Positions 1 to 8,418 of a stretch of 64,000 bases of DNA are shown here, in pieces; position 1 is the first letter of the stretch; each line of letters starts with the position of its first letter. A model generated the notes under the pieces. The model was not told the DNA's origin. It made no database searches and saw nothing but the letters and a program-made list of their open reading frames with translations. Origin of the DNA: Polaribacter atrinae (GTDB taxonomy: Bacteria > Bacteroidota > Bacteroidia > Flavobacteriales > Flavobacteriaceae); contig NZ_CP150660.1 of assembly GCF_038023995.1 (NCBI RefSeq), positions 618,501 through 682,500 on the forward strand, written 5' to 3'. The position numbers were made by a program, and so were the translations under genes.

Positions 1-1030
1 AAATGCCACTTTAGGTTTGGTAGAAATAGATGCTGTAAAAGCGAGTGATGATGAAGATGAAATAGGTGCAAACAATCCACACGTTAGAAGTTTAGTAGCT
101 TATAATGCAGAAAGTAAAGTGGTAGAATCTATGCGTCCTAATGGTGTTTTAATGGCACAAATTACCCCTAGAGGTGGTACTATTTCTGGTACTTCATCTG
201 TGGTGCAATTAGATGCTTGGAACTGGGAAGATGCTGCTATAAAAACAGACGATGCAATTCACATTAATTGGCCATCTAGTTTTACCAGCGGAAGATGGTG
301 GTTAGGAGAAGATCCTGCTTTAAAACCAGATAAAAACTATCCTAAAAAAATAAATGACATTCAATCTTATTTTGCAAATGCTAAAACCTATTTAGCAAGT
401 AATACAGATAAAGCACATTTACCTTATGAAGCAACCAAAGGTTTATTTAATGGAAGTCAGAAATTATTTATTCATGTAAACGGCCAAAAAGAAATTACAG
501 ATGCAATCACTATTATTAAGGAATTAGGAATAGAAAATATTGTAATTGTACATGGTGATGAAGCTGATAAAGTTGCAGATTTATTAGTTAAAAATAATAT
601 AGCAGTTGTTTTAGAAAGACCACACAGAAACCCAAATAACGAAGACGATGCTTACGATTACACTTATACAATTGCAAAAGTATTAACAGACAAAGGTATT
701 GTTGTTGCTCTTGGTATGGAAGGTCAAATGGAAAGAATGAATACTAGAAACTTACCATTTTATGCAGGTACATTTGCTGCTTTTGGATTAGACAAAGAAG
801 TTGCTTTGCAGTTGCTAACCTCTAACTCTGCAAAAATTTTAGGAATTGATGATTTTGTTGGAACCTTAGAAGTTGGTAAAGATGCTACCTTGTTTGTTTC
901 TGAAGGTGATGCTTTAGATATGAGAACAAATATTTTAACAGATGTCTTTATACAAGGTAGAAAAATTAGCTTAGAAACACATCAAACAAAACTTTGGAAA
1001 CGATATTCGAATAAATACAAAACCAAATAA
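1..1030 (+). CDS. Amidohydrolase, 3' part (imidazolonepropionase-like)
   Basis: The reading frame is open from the first bases of the window (codons from base 2), so the real start lies upstream and the N-terminal HxH metal ligands are not visible. What is seen is about 340 residues of the C-terminal part of a TIM-barrel amidohydrolase: a HVNGQKEI strand, IVHGDEADK, the ERPHRNPNNEDD loop and the closing GTLEVGKDATLFV segment that marks the C-terminal beta-sandwich of this superfamily. These enzymes hydrolyse amide or imide bonds with bound divalent metal; in Bacteroidetes many are exported and their substrates are unknown. A strong terminator follows directly. Family assignment is firm, substrate unknown. 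A TTG at 17 is in frame but is not a believable start because the frame runs through it. Confidence 0.85.
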   Translation, partial: NATLGLVEIDAVKASDDEDEIGANNPHVRSLVAYNAESKVVESMRPNGVLMAQITPRGGTISGTSSVVQLDAWNWEDAAIKTDDAIHINWPSSFTSGRWWLGEDPALKPDKNYPKKINDIQSYFANAKTYLASNTDKAHLPYEATKGLFNGSQKLFIHVNGQKEITDAITIIKELGIENIVIVHGDEADKVADLLVKNNIAVVLERPHRNPNNEDDAYDYTYTIAKVLTDKGIVVALGMEGQMERMNTRNLPFYAGTFAAFGLDKEVALQLLTSNSAKILGIDDFVGTLEVGKDATLFVSEGDALDMRTNILTDVFIQGRKISLETHQTKLWKRYSNKYKTK

Positions 1031-1035
1031 TTTAT

Positions 1036-1066
1036 AAAAGGCTCGCTAATCACGAGCCTTTTTTTT
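1036..1066 (+). terminator. Rho-independent terminator of the amidohydrolase gene
   Basis: Ten-base arms AAAAGGCTCG / CGAGCCTTTT around a 7-base loop, followed by a T run. The IS element described next is inserted at the end of this T run. Confidence 0.9.
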
Positions 1067-1073
1067 ATCTACA
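1066..1073. repeat. Target-site duplication, left copy
   Basis: TATCTACA directly abuts the left inverted repeat of the insertion sequence and is repeated exactly at 2413-2420. Eight bases is the usual duplication size for the IS256 family. Confidence 0.9.
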
Positions 1074-1100
1074 GACACTATCCTAAAAAGTGTGTAAGTT
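1074..1100. repeat. IS left terminal inverted repeat
   Basis: 27 bases that match the reverse complement of the right end at 21 of 27 positions; similarity fades further inwards. Confidence 0.85.
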
Positions 1101-1122
1101 CAAAATTTCAGGGTTAGGTTAT

Positions 1123-2319
1123 TTATAACTTAATCCTGTTTTCAAATATAGCTAAAAATTGATTTAGTATCACTCCCCAATTTCTGATTGGCATGGTCCA
1201 TTTTTTAGTGCTTTCTCTCAAAGCTAAAAACACGGATTTCATAACTGCTTCATCGGTTGGAAACGAGAGTTTGTTTTTTGTGTATTTCCGTATCTTTCCA
1301 TTTAGGTTTTCTATAAGATTTGTGGTGTAGATTATGGTTCTTATTTCAATAGGAAAATCAAAGAATACTGTAAGCTCATCCCAATTATTTTCCCAACTTT
1401 TAATGGCGTAAGAATATTTAGAATCCCATTTAGTTTTGAAGTCATTTAAAGCAGCTTTGGCAGCTTCTTTTGTAGGAGCAGTATAGATTTGCTTCATGTC
1501 ACGAGTAAATTCCTTTTTGTCCTTCCAGACCACGTAACGACACGAATTTCTTATTTGATGCACAACACAAATTTGAGTCGTTGATTTCGGAAAAATAGTT
1601 TTAATAGTATCCGTAAATCCATTTAAATTATCGGTAGCTGTGATAAGTATATCTTGAGTTCCTCGAGCTTTAATATCGGTTAAAACACTCATCCAAAAGG
1701 CTGAAGATTCATTTTTACCTAACCATAATCCTAGGACTTCCTTTTTGCCATCTGTTCTCAGGCCTACTGCAATATAAATAGTCTTGTTTATGACTTTAGA
1801 GTTTTCCCTAACTTTAAATACGATGCCATCCATCCAAACAATTAGGTAAGTGGCCTCCAAAGGCCTGTTCCGCCAAGCAATAACATCTTCTGTAATCTTA
1901 TCTGTAATCCTTGAAATAGTGGATGTAGAAATATTAAAATCGTACAGCTCACGTATTTGTTCTTCAATATCACTGTTACTCATGCCTTTGGCATAAAGCG
2001 ATATAATAATATTTTCGATGCCTTCTGTTGTACTTTCTCTTTTCTTTACAATTAAAGGATTAAAAGAACTATCACGGTCTCGAGGAACTTGAATCTCTGT
2101 TTCTCCTAAAACGGATTTTAATTTCTTTTTAGTGTAACCATTTCGAAGGTTGGCTGCTTTACTTTTTTTGTGCTTATCGTAGTCTAAATGGGCATCTAGT
2201 TCCCCTTCTAGTAACTTCTCAATACCACGTTTGTGCAACTGTTCTAAAAAGGATGTTAGCTCTGGTGCATTCTTGAATTGTTTTAAAAAGTCTTCGTTTA
2301 ATAAATCTTCTGGTTTCAT
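1123..2319 (-). CDS. IS256-family (Mutator-like) DDE transposase
   Basis: A 398-residue protein of the IS256 transposase family, which catalyses excision and insertion of the element through a double-stranded circular intermediate. The catalytic triad can be placed by eye: D164 in the MDGIVF block, D230 in TATDNLNGF and E337 in [11 protein letters not shown], the hallmark C-terminal motif of the family. The region around 30-150 carries the expected DNA-binding part, including the VPRDRDSSF segment. Length matches intact family members (about 390-410), with no frameshift. The ATG at 2319 is the only plausible start. A hairpin terminator upstream at 2352-2382 lies between the right end and the gene, which would block read-through transcription from outside. 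Confidence 0.97.
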   Translation of the reverse strand: MKPEDLLNEDFLKQFKNAPELTSFLEQLHKRGIEKLLEGELDAHLDYDKHKKSKAANLRNGYTKKKLKSVLGETEIQVPRDRDSSFNPLIVKKRESTTEGIENIIISLYAKGMSNSDIEEQIRELYDFNISTSTISRITDKITEDVIAWRNRPLEATYLIVWMDGIVFKVRENSKVINKTIYIAVGLRTDGKKEVLGLWLGKNESSAFWMSVLTDIKARGTQDILITATDNLNGFTDTIKTIFPKSTTQICVVHQIRNSCRYVVWKDKKEFTRDMKQIYTAPTKEAAKAALNDFKTKWDSKYSYAIKSWENNWDELTVFFDFPIEIRTIIYTTNLIENLNGKIRKYTKNKLSFPTDEAVMKSVFLALRESTKKWTMPIRNWGVILNQFLAIFENRIKL

Positions 2320-2344
2320 AAGTGTGTAAAAGTTAAAATTAATG

Positions 2345-2382
2345 AATAAAAAAATCTCAGATTAATATTTAACCTGAGATTT
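2345..2382 (-). terminator. Terminator-like hairpin inside the IS, upstream of the transposase
   Basis: On the minus strand: AAATCTCAG, a 13-base loop, CTGAGATTT, then seven T. It sits between the right inverted repeat and the transposase start. The orientation would stop transcripts entering from the cspA side before they reach the transposase. Confidence 0.7.
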
Positions 2383-2385
2383 TAA

Positions 2386-2412
2386 AACTTACACAGTTTA
2401 TGAGATACTGCC
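2386..2412. repeat. IS right terminal inverted repeat
   Basis: Imperfect inverted match (21/27) to the left end at 1074-1100. Confidence 0.85.
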
Positions 2413-2420
2413 TATCTACA
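2413..2420. repeat. Target-site duplication, right copy
   Basis: TATCTACA, identical to 1066-1073. Confidence 0.9.
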
Positions 2421-2470
2421 AGAACTATCATATATATTATTAAAAGTTAATTCAAAAATAATGATACAAA

Positions 2471-2500
2471 AAAAGCCCATCAATTAATTGATGGGCTTTT
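2471..2500 (-). terminator. Rho-independent terminator of the cold-shock gene
   Basis: A perfect palindrome of 15-base arms (AAAAGCCCATCAATT and its complement), with A and T tails on both sides, so it could work in both directions. It lies 22 bases past the cspA stop. Confidence 0.9.
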
Positions 2501-2521
2501 ATAAAACTTTAAGTATATTTC

Positions 2522-2713
2522 TTAGATAACTTTTACGTTAACCGCGTTTAAACCTTTGTTTCCTTCTTGTAAATCGAATTCAACTTCGTCACCTTCTCTA
2601 ATTTCATCAATTAAACCAGAAACGTGTACAAAATGATCTTTGCTTACTCCTTCTTCAGTGATAAAACCAAAACCTTTTGTGTCGTTGAAAAACTTTACTG
2701 TACCTTTACTCAT
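2522..2713 (-). CDS. Cold-shock domain protein (CspA family)
   Basis: A 63-residue single-domain cold-shock protein, a small OB-fold that binds single-stranded RNA and DNA and melts mRNA structure in the cytoplasm. RNP1 is KGFGFI at 13-18 and RNP2 is DHFVHV at 26-31, where most relatives have DIFVHV. The length is typical. It stands alone with its own terminator; upstream on the minus strand, CATCTTTG (2757 to 2750) resembles the flavobacterial -7 element and would give a leader of roughly 30 bases. Its two RNA-helicase neighbours further up make an RNA-structure theme plausible, but they are not in the same transcript. Confidence 0.96.
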   Translation of the reverse strand: MSKGTVKFFNDTKGFGFITEEGVSKDHFVHVSGLIDEIREGDEVEFDLQEGNKGLNAVNVKVI

Positions 2714-2749
2714 AATAATGTTGTTAAATTTATAATACTAATTATATTG

Positions 2750-2757
2750 CAAAGATG
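2750..2757 (-). promoter_or_regulatory. Probable -7 element for cspA
   Basis: Minus strand CATCTTTG, one base from TAnnTTTG, with TTGTAT about 22 bases upstream. Confidence 0.45.
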
Positions 2758-2869
2758 GTTCCATTTTTCTGATATACAACCTTATAATTGTTTTCTTTTC
2801 TGTTTTTTTATTAAAATCCTCATTCTTCGGAATAAAAAACGACTTTAACGTGTCTTAAAATATCAATTT

Positions 2870-3136
2870 TCATCCATTTACTTCTTCAAAATAAATCTCT
2901 AAAAAAGCATCTACCTCTTTTTTTAATATATTCATAGAAATATCGTCCTTTGCAAATACAGTTACATTTTCTTCAACTCTATTTCTACTGATACTTTCTT
3001 GTACTTCTACATTACGAACTCCGTTAATGTTTTCTAACAAGTTTTTTAAACCGATATCTAATGACGTATCACTTAAGTAGATTTTTAAGGTTTGCTCTTT
3101 GGGTGAATTTCTAATTTCTGTTCTAAATGCTAACAT
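2870..3136 (-). CDS. Small protein of unknown function (88 aa)
   Basis: Not recognised. It is an 88-residue, cysteine-free, soluble-looking protein with a predicted alternation of strands and helices (LKIYLSD, helix around SLDIGLKNLLENI, VRNVEVQE, VTVFAKDD, C-terminal helix LKKEVDAFLEIYFEE) that resembles a small ferredoxin-like beta-alpha-beta fold. This is inferred from the sequence pattern only. The ATG at 3136 opens a frame with good codon use and no competing start. It lies between cspA and the SDR gene, with a terminator upstream of it, so it is probably transcribed on its own. Confidence 0.7.
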   Translation of the reverse strand: MLAFRTEIRNSPKEQTLKIYLSDTSLDIGLKNLLENINGVRNVEVQESISRNRVEENVTVFAKDDISMNILKKEVDAFLEIYFEEVNG

Positions 3137-3237
3137 AATTGTATAAATTTAAAAGGTTCATAAATAATGTTACATTAAAGTAACTCTTCTAAGTTACTAT
3201 TTTTAGAGCATACTTCCAAAATAAATATCATAAGCAT

Positions 3238-3285
3238 AAAAAAAGGAATGCTTTTGATTCTTTAAAATCTGCATTCCTTTTTTTA
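3238..3285 (-). terminator. Terminator of the helicase-SDR operon
   Basis: Arms AAAGGAATGC / GCATTCCTTT with long A and T tails; it can act in both orientations. It lies about 60 bases past the SDR stop. Confidence 0.85.
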
Positions 3286-3347
3286 AAAGTTTATTATTTT
3301 CGATTAAAATGTACTGTTTTCATCTTCAGAAAATAGGCCCAAAATCA

Positions 3348-4883
3348 CTACCAATCTATAGGGAAATAATCTTTTAAAAATTTACCAGACCAATGTTTAC
3401 CTGTATTAATACCATCAATTAATGGATCCATAACTCTTGCGGCTCCATCTACAATATCTAAAGGTGGCTGAAAATCGTGAGTTTCTACTTTGTGCTTAGA
3501 TAATTCTGCAGGATCTTCATCTGTAACCCAACCAGTATCAACAGCATTCATATAAATACCTTTTTTTGCAAATGTAGATGCAGACGTATGTGTTAACATA
3601 TTTAAGGCTGCTTTTGCCATATTGGTATGTGGATGTCTGTCTACCTTTTTAAATCTGTGGAACTTCCCTTCCATCGCAGTTACGTTGATAATGTGTTTTT
3701 TACCTGTATTTTCTTTCATCATTAAATTAGATAAACGATTACATAACACAAATGGAGCTACAGCATTTACCAACTGTACTTCTACCATTTCTGTAGTTTC
3801 TATTTCGCCTAATTTTAAACGCCAACTATTTGTTTTTCTTAAATCTACTTGTTGTAAATCTGCGTCTAATTCTCCTTCAGGAAAAACTTCTGCCGTTTGT
3901 AATGAATTGTCAAAACTATACGGAATTTGAGATAATTCTGCCGAATTACGCAAACCAATTCCGGGTTCTGGTCCGTGCCAAGTAACTGGTAATACGTTGT
4001 TTTTATCTGTTTTAGACGTTGAAACACTTAAACTAGATAATTCCTCTAAACAACTTTCGTGATCTTGTAATAAAGTTTGTGCTAATTTAGGCAATTGATC
4101 TATCGGTTTCTTTTCGTTTTCCATTAAATGGTGATAAAAACCAGACGGACGTCTTACTGTTTGCGCAGCATTGTTTATTAAAATATCTAATCGATCGTAT
4201 TTTTGTTCTATATAATTACAGAAAATCTCTACACTTGGTATGTGTCTTAAATCTAAGCCATGAATGTGTAAACGATGACTCCAATCTTTATAATCTTCTT
4301 CTTTTGCAAAACGAATGGCAGAATCTGCAGGAAAACGCGTTGTTGCCACTACAGTTGCTCCAGAACGCAAGCACATTAAGGTAATGTGATATCCTATTTT
4401 TAATCGAGAACCTGTAATTACCGCTACTTGCCCTTTTAAATCTGTCGTTTGAAAACGTTTGGCATAATTTAAATCCCCACAATCCTTACACATGGTATCG
4501 TAAAAATGATGCAATTTGGTAAAAACCGTTTTACATACATAACAGTTTCTTGGCGATTCTAATTCTGGAGTATTTTCATTTATAGCTGCTGCTCCTAATA
4601 ATTTTGGTGCCACAAACAAAGCTGCTTCTCTAGCAGAACGAATTCCGGTTGATTTTCTAGCGTGCTTATCGCTTTCAATCATTTTACGTTTTGCCGCTTT
4701 TTTAGCGTCTTTACGTCTGCGTTGAAATTCATCACGATTAGGACGAGACAATTCGCCAGCAACTTTAAAAAGTGCCACTCTTTGCTCTTCTGGTAATTCA
4801 AAAAGTTGATTCGTGTCCTCCAATAATTTTTGAAGGGTAACTATACACGAATTTACTTCCGCATTTAATTCTTTATTACTCAT
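3348..4883 (-). CDS. SDR-fold protein with N-terminal zinc ribbon, catalytic Tyr missing
   Basis: 511 residues. Residues 1-100 are a basic, lysine/arginine-rich helical region; CxxC pairs at 114/117 and 132/135 look like a zinc ribbon; the rest is a Rossmann short-chain dehydrogenase fold with TGSRLKIG (157-164) for the dinucleotide and NNAAQ (237-241). Aligned by eye, the YxxxK active-site motif reads T420-N-M-A-K424, so the catalytic tyrosine is threonine, and the upstream serine position is Thr402 or Ala403. A long insert (about 245-365) is also unusual. Relatives are known in Bacteroidetes and some eukaryotes but I know of no assigned function. It starts 4 bases after a DEAD-box helicase gene and is surely co-transcribed. 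An RNA-linked, non-enzymatic or altered-chemistry role is inference. Confidence 0.85.
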   Translation of the reverse strand: MSNKELNAEVNSCIVTLQKLLEDTNQLFELPEEQRVALFKVAGELSRPNRDEFQRRRKDAKKAAKRKMIESDKHARKSTGIRSAREAALFVAPKLLGAAAINENTPELESPRNCYVCKTVFTKLHHFYDTMCKDCGDLNYAKRFQTTDLKGQVAVITGSRLKIGYHITLMCLRSGATVVATTRFPADSAIRFAKEEDYKDWSHRLHIHGLDLRHIPSVEIFCNYIEQKYDRLDILINNAAQTVRRPSGFYHHLMENEKKPIDQLPKLAQTLLQDHESCLEELSSLSVSTSKTDKNNVLPVTWHGPEPGIGLRNSAELSQIPYSFDNSLQTAEVFPEGELDADLQQVDLRKTNSWRLKLGEIETTEMVEVQLVNAVAPFVLCNRLSNLMMKENTGKKHIINVTAMEGKFHRFKKVDRHPHTNMAKAALNMLTHTSASTFAKKGIYMNAVDTGWVTDEDPAELSKHKVETHDFQPPLDIVDGAARVMDPLIDGINTGKHWSGKFLKDYFPIDW

Positions 4884-4887
4884 ATTC

Positions 4888-6198
4888 TTACACTTCGTAA
4901 ATACGTACTTTTTTCTTTTTTAAACGAGAATTGTTTAATTTCTCTATTAATTCTGCAGTTAATGTAGATGGTACTGCCACAAAAGCACAATCTTGTTTCA
5001 ATTCTATGTCACCAAGTTGCTCTTTACTTAATTTTCCTTGTTTTATAAACAAACCAGCAATATCTCCTTTAGAAATTTTGTCTTTTCTACCTCCAGAAAC
5101 AAATAAAGTTTCCCAAAAAACAGGACTTCTTTCTGCTTGTTTAGAAATGTCTTGTAAATCAGCATGCTTAATAAAATCTGGTAAACGTTCGTCTTTCCAT
5201 TTTAGAACAAAGGCAGTTCCTTCTGCAGAAACTCTTGCTGTACGTCCGTTTCTATGTGTAAATTCTTCTATTGCTTGTGGCAATTCATAATGAATTATAA
5301 AACTCATTTCTGGTACATCGATACCTCTAGCCGCTAAATCTGTAGCAATTAATAATTGATTGGTTCCGTTTCTAAATTTTATTAAAGAACGTTCTCTATC
5401 TTTTTGTTCCATTCCACCACTAAAACAACCATGTTTTATGTTCTTGCTTTCTAAAAATGTACTTACGTTATTTATAGAATCTTTTAAATTACAAAAAACG
5501 ATACCTTGTTTATTTCCTAAATGATTTAGTAAGTGTAATAAGGTATTTAGTTTATTTTTAGCCGGAGAAACTACTGTTCTTATTTCTAATTTAGAAGTTA
5601 CTGCTTTTAAATAATTAACCGTATTTGGCTTTCTTAAACCTACAAAATCAGGAATCTCAACTCCCTGTGTTGCAGAAGTTAGTATACGTTTATCTAAAGA
5701 AGATAATTGATTGATAATATTACGCATTTCATATTCAAAACCAACCTCTAGAGACTTATCGAATTCGTCTAAAATTAAGGTTTTAATATGATCTTTAGAA
5801 AAACGATCGTTTGCAAAATGGTCTGAAATTCTACCAGGTGTACCTATTAAAATTGCAGGAATATGTTTTAATTCTATTTTATCTTTAGACATTGGTCTAC
5901 CTCCATAAACCGCATTTACTTTAAAACCAGATCCCATAGAACGAATTACTTGTTCTATTTGAATTGCCAATTCTCTAGAAGGCACTAAAATTAAAGCTTG
6001 TACTTCCTCTAAAGTTGGATCTAAAAACTCTAATAAAGGCAAAGAAAAAGCTAATGTTTTACCTGTACCTGTTGGCGAAAGTAATATTACATTATCGTTT
6101 TTATGTATTGTAGCAATAGCTTCTTTTTGCATCTGATTTAATTCTTCAATCTGCAATTTTGCTAATATATCTTGTTGACTTTTAATGTTATTTGCCAT
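4888..6198 (-). CDS. DEAD-box RNA helicase with DbpA-type RNA-binding domain
   Basis: 436 residues, an ATP-dependent RNA helicase. Seen: motif I TGTGKT (43-48), Ia PSRELA, Ib TPGR, motif II as DEFD (144-147) instead of DEAD, motif III TSAT (174-177), ARGID, and motif [10 protein letters not shown] (315-322). The C-terminal 70 residues (from about 365) match the small RNA-binding domain of DbpA/CsdA-like helicases, which directs DbpA to 23S rRNA, so a role in ribosome assembly is likely. It is sandwiched in an operon: 2 bases after the upstream helicase stop and 4 bases before the SDR gene. The DEFD motif is a tolerated variation but is uncommon. Confidence 0.93.
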   Translation of the reverse strand: MANNIKSQQDILAKLQIEELNQMQKEAIATIHKNDNVILLSPTGTGKTLAFSLPLLEFLDPTLEEVQALILVPSRELAIQIEQVIRSMGSGFKVNAVYGGRPMSKDKIELKHIPAILIGTPGRISDHFANDRFSKDHIKTLILDEFDKSLEVGFEYEMRNIINQLSSLDKRILTSATQGVEIPDFVGLRKPNTVNYLKAVTSKLEIRTVVSPAKNKLNTLLHLLNHLGNKQGIVFCNLKDSINNVSTFLESKNIKHGCFSGGMEQKDRERSLIKFRNGTNQLLIATDLAARGIDVPEMSFIIHYELPQAIEEFTHRNGRTARVSAEGTAFVLKWKDERLPDFIKHADLQDISKQAERSPVFWETLFVSGGRKDKISKGDIAGLFIKQGKLSKEQLGDIELKQDCAFVAVPSTLTAELIEKLNNSRLKKKKVRIYEV

Positions 6199-6200
6199 CG

Positions 6201-7541
6201 TTATTTCTTTTTCTTCTTTTTAATTACCTCTGGTTTTGCCTTTGCACTAGCGGTTTGTGCTAAATAATTTGCTAAGATTTTATCTACCAATTCTTCCTTG
6301 GTTAAATGATGAAATATTGTTTTAATTTCCCCTTTTAAATCTTCTGAAATTGTTCTGTTGGGTTTTGTTTTAAATATTTTTTTTGCCCAAAGAATAGTGT
6401 TATTATCTTCAATACTTTGTGCATCTGCTTTTTTGTATTCTTTAAAAACCAACCCTAAATCTTCTTCAAATTCAGGAATTTCTTCTAATTCTTCTGACTG
6501 TATTACACTTAAAGAAAGTCCGGTTGCTCCTGCCCTAGCCGTACGTCCGCTTCTATGTACATACGTATCATATCTGTCTGGTAAATGATAATTTACAACG
6601 TAAGAAATTTCTTTAACATCAATACCACGAGCAGCCAAATCTGTAGCCACTAAAATATCAATATTTCCTTCTCTAAATTGCCCCATAACTCTATCACGAA
6701 TCCCTTGGGTTAAACTACCATGTAAAGCACCAGATGAAAACTTATTAATGGCTAAATTTTTAGCTAATTTATTAACAGCAGCTTTAGTTTTACAAAAAAT
6801 AATTCCGCGTTCTCCTTCTTTTGTCGACAAAAAATGCATTAAAACATTCAATTTTTCTATCGGTTCTACTACTACATATTGATGATCTATTCCTTTATGC
6901 CCAACAGAATCCATATCTGTTTCTATATGTTCTACGTGTTTAGACATATAGTTTTGTATCAGTTGCTTTATCGTTCCTGGCATCGTGGCAGTAAACAACA
7001 ACGTTCTTCTAATATTCGGAATTTCCTTAATAATAATATCTACTTCTTCCTTTAAAGCACTCACCATTTCATCTGCTTCATCTAAAACAAAATAGTTGAT
7101 TTCTTTAATGTTGATAGCGTCACGTTTCATTAAATCTACCAAACGACCTGGAGTTGCAATTACAATACTTGGGTTCTTTTTGATGGCTTCAATCTGAGGT
7201 TTTATAGGGATTCCACCACAAATAGAGACTATTTTTTCTTTTTGTTCATCCGAAGCAAAAGAAATTAAATTGTCAAATATCTGATGTCCTAATTCTCTTG
7301 TAGGTGCTAAAATTAAAACTTGTATATGAGTTTCATCTGCTTTAATTTTTTGCAATAAAGGCAAACCAAAAGCAGCTGTTTTCCCTGTTCCAGTTTTTGC
7401 TAAAACCACCATATCTTTCTTTTTATGTAAGATAAACGGAATGGTTTTTTCTTGAACTGCAGTAGGAACTGTAATTTCTAATTTTGCTAAACGTGCTTCT
7501 AGTTCTTTATGAATTCCTAAAGATGAAAAAGTTTTTGACAT
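6201..7541 (-). CDS. DEAD-box RNA helicase (RhlE/CsdA type)
   Basis: 446 residues from the ATG at 7541. Motifs: AKTGTGKT (48-55), PTRELG, TPGR, a true DEAD (154-157), FTATMP, RGID and HRSGRTAR, followed by a C-terminal extension ending in a run of six lysines that probably helps RNA binding. An alternative TTG/CTG-like start at 7568 is unlikely because it lies upstream of the predicted transcription start: TACCTTTG on the minus strand (7564 to 7557) is 15 bases before the ATG at 7541. It is the first gene of a three-gene operon with a second helicase and the zinc-ribbon SDR protein. Role in mRNA turnover, cold adaptation or ribosome biogenesis is typical of the family. Confidence 0.94.
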   Translation of the reverse strand: MSKTFSSLGIHKELEARLAKLEITVPTAVQEKTIPFILHKKKDMVVLAKTGTGKTAAFGLPLLQKIKADETHIQVLILAPTRELGHQIFDNLISFASDEQKEKIVSICGGIPIKPQIEAIKKNPSIVIATPGRLVDLMKRDAINIKEINYFVLDEADEMVSALKEEVDIIIKEIPNIRRTLLFTATMPGTIKQLIQNYMSKHVEHIETDMDSVGHKGIDHQYVVVEPIEKLNVLMHFLSTKEGERGIIFCKTKAAVNKLAKNLAINKFSSGALHGSLTQGIRDRVMGQFREGNIDILVATDLAARGIDVKEISYVVNYHLPDRYDTYVHRSGRTARAGATGLSLSVIQSEELEEIPEFEEDLGLVFKEYKKADAQSIEDNNTILWAKKIFKTKPNRTISEDLKGEIKTIFHHLTKEELVDKILANYLAQTASAKAKPEVIKKKKKK

Positions 7542-7556
7542 TAAATATATTTTTTG

Positions 7557-7564
7557 CAAAGGTA
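7557..7564 (-). promoter_or_regulatory. -7 element of the helicase-SDR operon
   Basis: TACCTTTG on the minus strand, a full TAnnTTTG match, 15 bases before the ATG at 7541. It decides the start of the first helicase. Confidence 0.7.
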
Positions 7565-7680
7565 GCAATATCGTTCTTGTTAATTAAATAAATTATGGTT
7601 CGTGAATTTAAAATATTTTAATTGAAAATAAAATGATTAGGATACTCTATAATAAGCTTAAAAGAGGCTTTCAGAATCCG

Positions 7681-7688
7681 TATATTTG
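7681..7688 (+). promoter_or_regulatory. -7 element of the Crp-type regulator gene
   Basis: TATATTTG, full match to TAnnTTTG, 27 bases before the TTG chosen as start. Confidence 0.65.
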
Positions 7689-7715
7689 CAACTCTATTTT
7701 AGTTTAATTATACAT

Positions 7716-8288
7716 TTGGAACAGATAAAAGCATACTTACAGCAAATAGCCAATATTTCTCAAGAAGATTGGGATTTTTTTACGTCTAAACTGCAACCTC
7801 GTGTGATTAAAAAGAAAGCTGTTTTCTTAAAACTAAACGAAATTGAAAATCATATTTCTTTTATAGAATCTGGCGTGGTACGTTTGTATATTCCTAAAGA
7901 AAATCCAGAAAAAGAAATCACTTTTGGCTTTAGTTTTAAAGACCAATTTATTAGTGCTTATGATTCTTTTTTAACAAGAAAACCATCTGCTTATGAATTA
8001 CAAGCGCTTACAGAAACTACTATTTTAAGTGTTTCTTATACCGATTTACAAGAAATTTATAGAACTACTCAAATTGGTAATTTAATTGGAAGATTAACTG
8101 CAGAGCGTCTTTTTTTAATCAAATCTAGCAGAGAACAAAACCTTTTAAATCTATCTGCAGAAGAACGTTACCTTAAATTATTTAAAGAACGTCCAGAAGT
8201 TTTAAAAGAAATCCCTTTAAAGTATATTAGTTCTTACATAGGTGTAACCGCACAAGCTTTAAGCCGAATTAGAAAACGAATTGTTTAA
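7716..8288 (+). CDS. Crp/Fnr-family transcriptional regulator
   Basis: 190 residues from a TTG at 7716. The N-terminal two thirds form a cyclic-nucleotide-binding jelly roll (IESGVVRLYIP, ITFGFSFKDQFISAYDSF) without an obvious phosphate-binding RxA motif; the C-terminus holds a helix-turn-helix (ISSYIGVTAQALSRIRKR) as in the many short Bacteroidetes Crp-like regulators that sense unknown signals. An in-frame TTG at 7686 would overlap the -7 element TATATTTG and is rejected; no ATG is available. No FNR-type cysteine cluster is present. The gene precedes a desaturase on the same strand, a possible but unproven target. Confidence 0.88.
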   Translation: MEQIKAYLQQIANISQEDWDFFTSKLQPRVIKKKAVFLKLNEIENHISFIESGVVRLYIPKENPEKEITFGFSFKDQFISAYDSFLTRKPSAYELQALTETTILSVSYTDLQEIYRTTQIGNLIGRLTAERLFLIKSSREQNLLNLSAEERYLKLFKERPEVLKEIPLKYISSYIGVTAQALSRIRKRIV

Positions 8289-8325
8289 TTAAACTCCTTC
8301 TTAAGATTCGTTTATAAAATATTTT

Positions 8326-8340
8326 CCCGCCACGGCGGAA
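8326..8340. repeat. Short GC-rich palindrome
   Basis: CCGC-CACG-GCGG within otherwise AT-rich sequence between the regulator and desaturase genes. It may be a weak terminator or a dispersed small palindromic repeat. Confidence 0.35.
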
Positions 8341-8396
8341 ACAAAAACGGAAACTTTTATTGATTCAGGTTCATTGTTTCCCTTAAAATAGCAAAC

Positions 8397-8404
8397 TACC
8401 TTTG
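8397..8404 (+). promoter_or_regulatory. -7 element of the desaturase gene
   Basis: TACCTTTG, full consensus match, with a TTG about 20 bases upstream; 14 bases before the ATG. Confidence 0.7.
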
Positions 8405-8418
8405 TAAAAATTACAAAT

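Larger units (their letters stand above)
1074..2412 (-). mobile_element. Complete IS256-family insertion sequence (1339 bp)
   Basis: The element has one transposase gene on the minus strand, imperfect terminal inverted repeats and perfect 8-bp flanking duplications. The outer 27 bases of the left end (from 1074) and of the right end (reverse complement from 2412) match at 21 positions, with the block GTGTAAGTT common to both. The transposase is full length and uninterrupted, so the copy looks recent and potentially active. It separates the amidohydrolase terminator from the cold-shock gene and breaks no gene. Confidence 0.93.

Noticed and set aside
2624..2848. Plus-strand open frame opposite cspA
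   Set aside because: Antisense shadow of the cold-shock gene with low-complexity Phe/Ile/Leu content and no family resemblance.
3348..7541. Possible antiphage defence operon (helicases plus accessory protein)
   Set aside because: Both helicases are ordinary housekeeping DEAD-box types with ribosome-linked domains, and no nuclease, sensor or mobile context is near.
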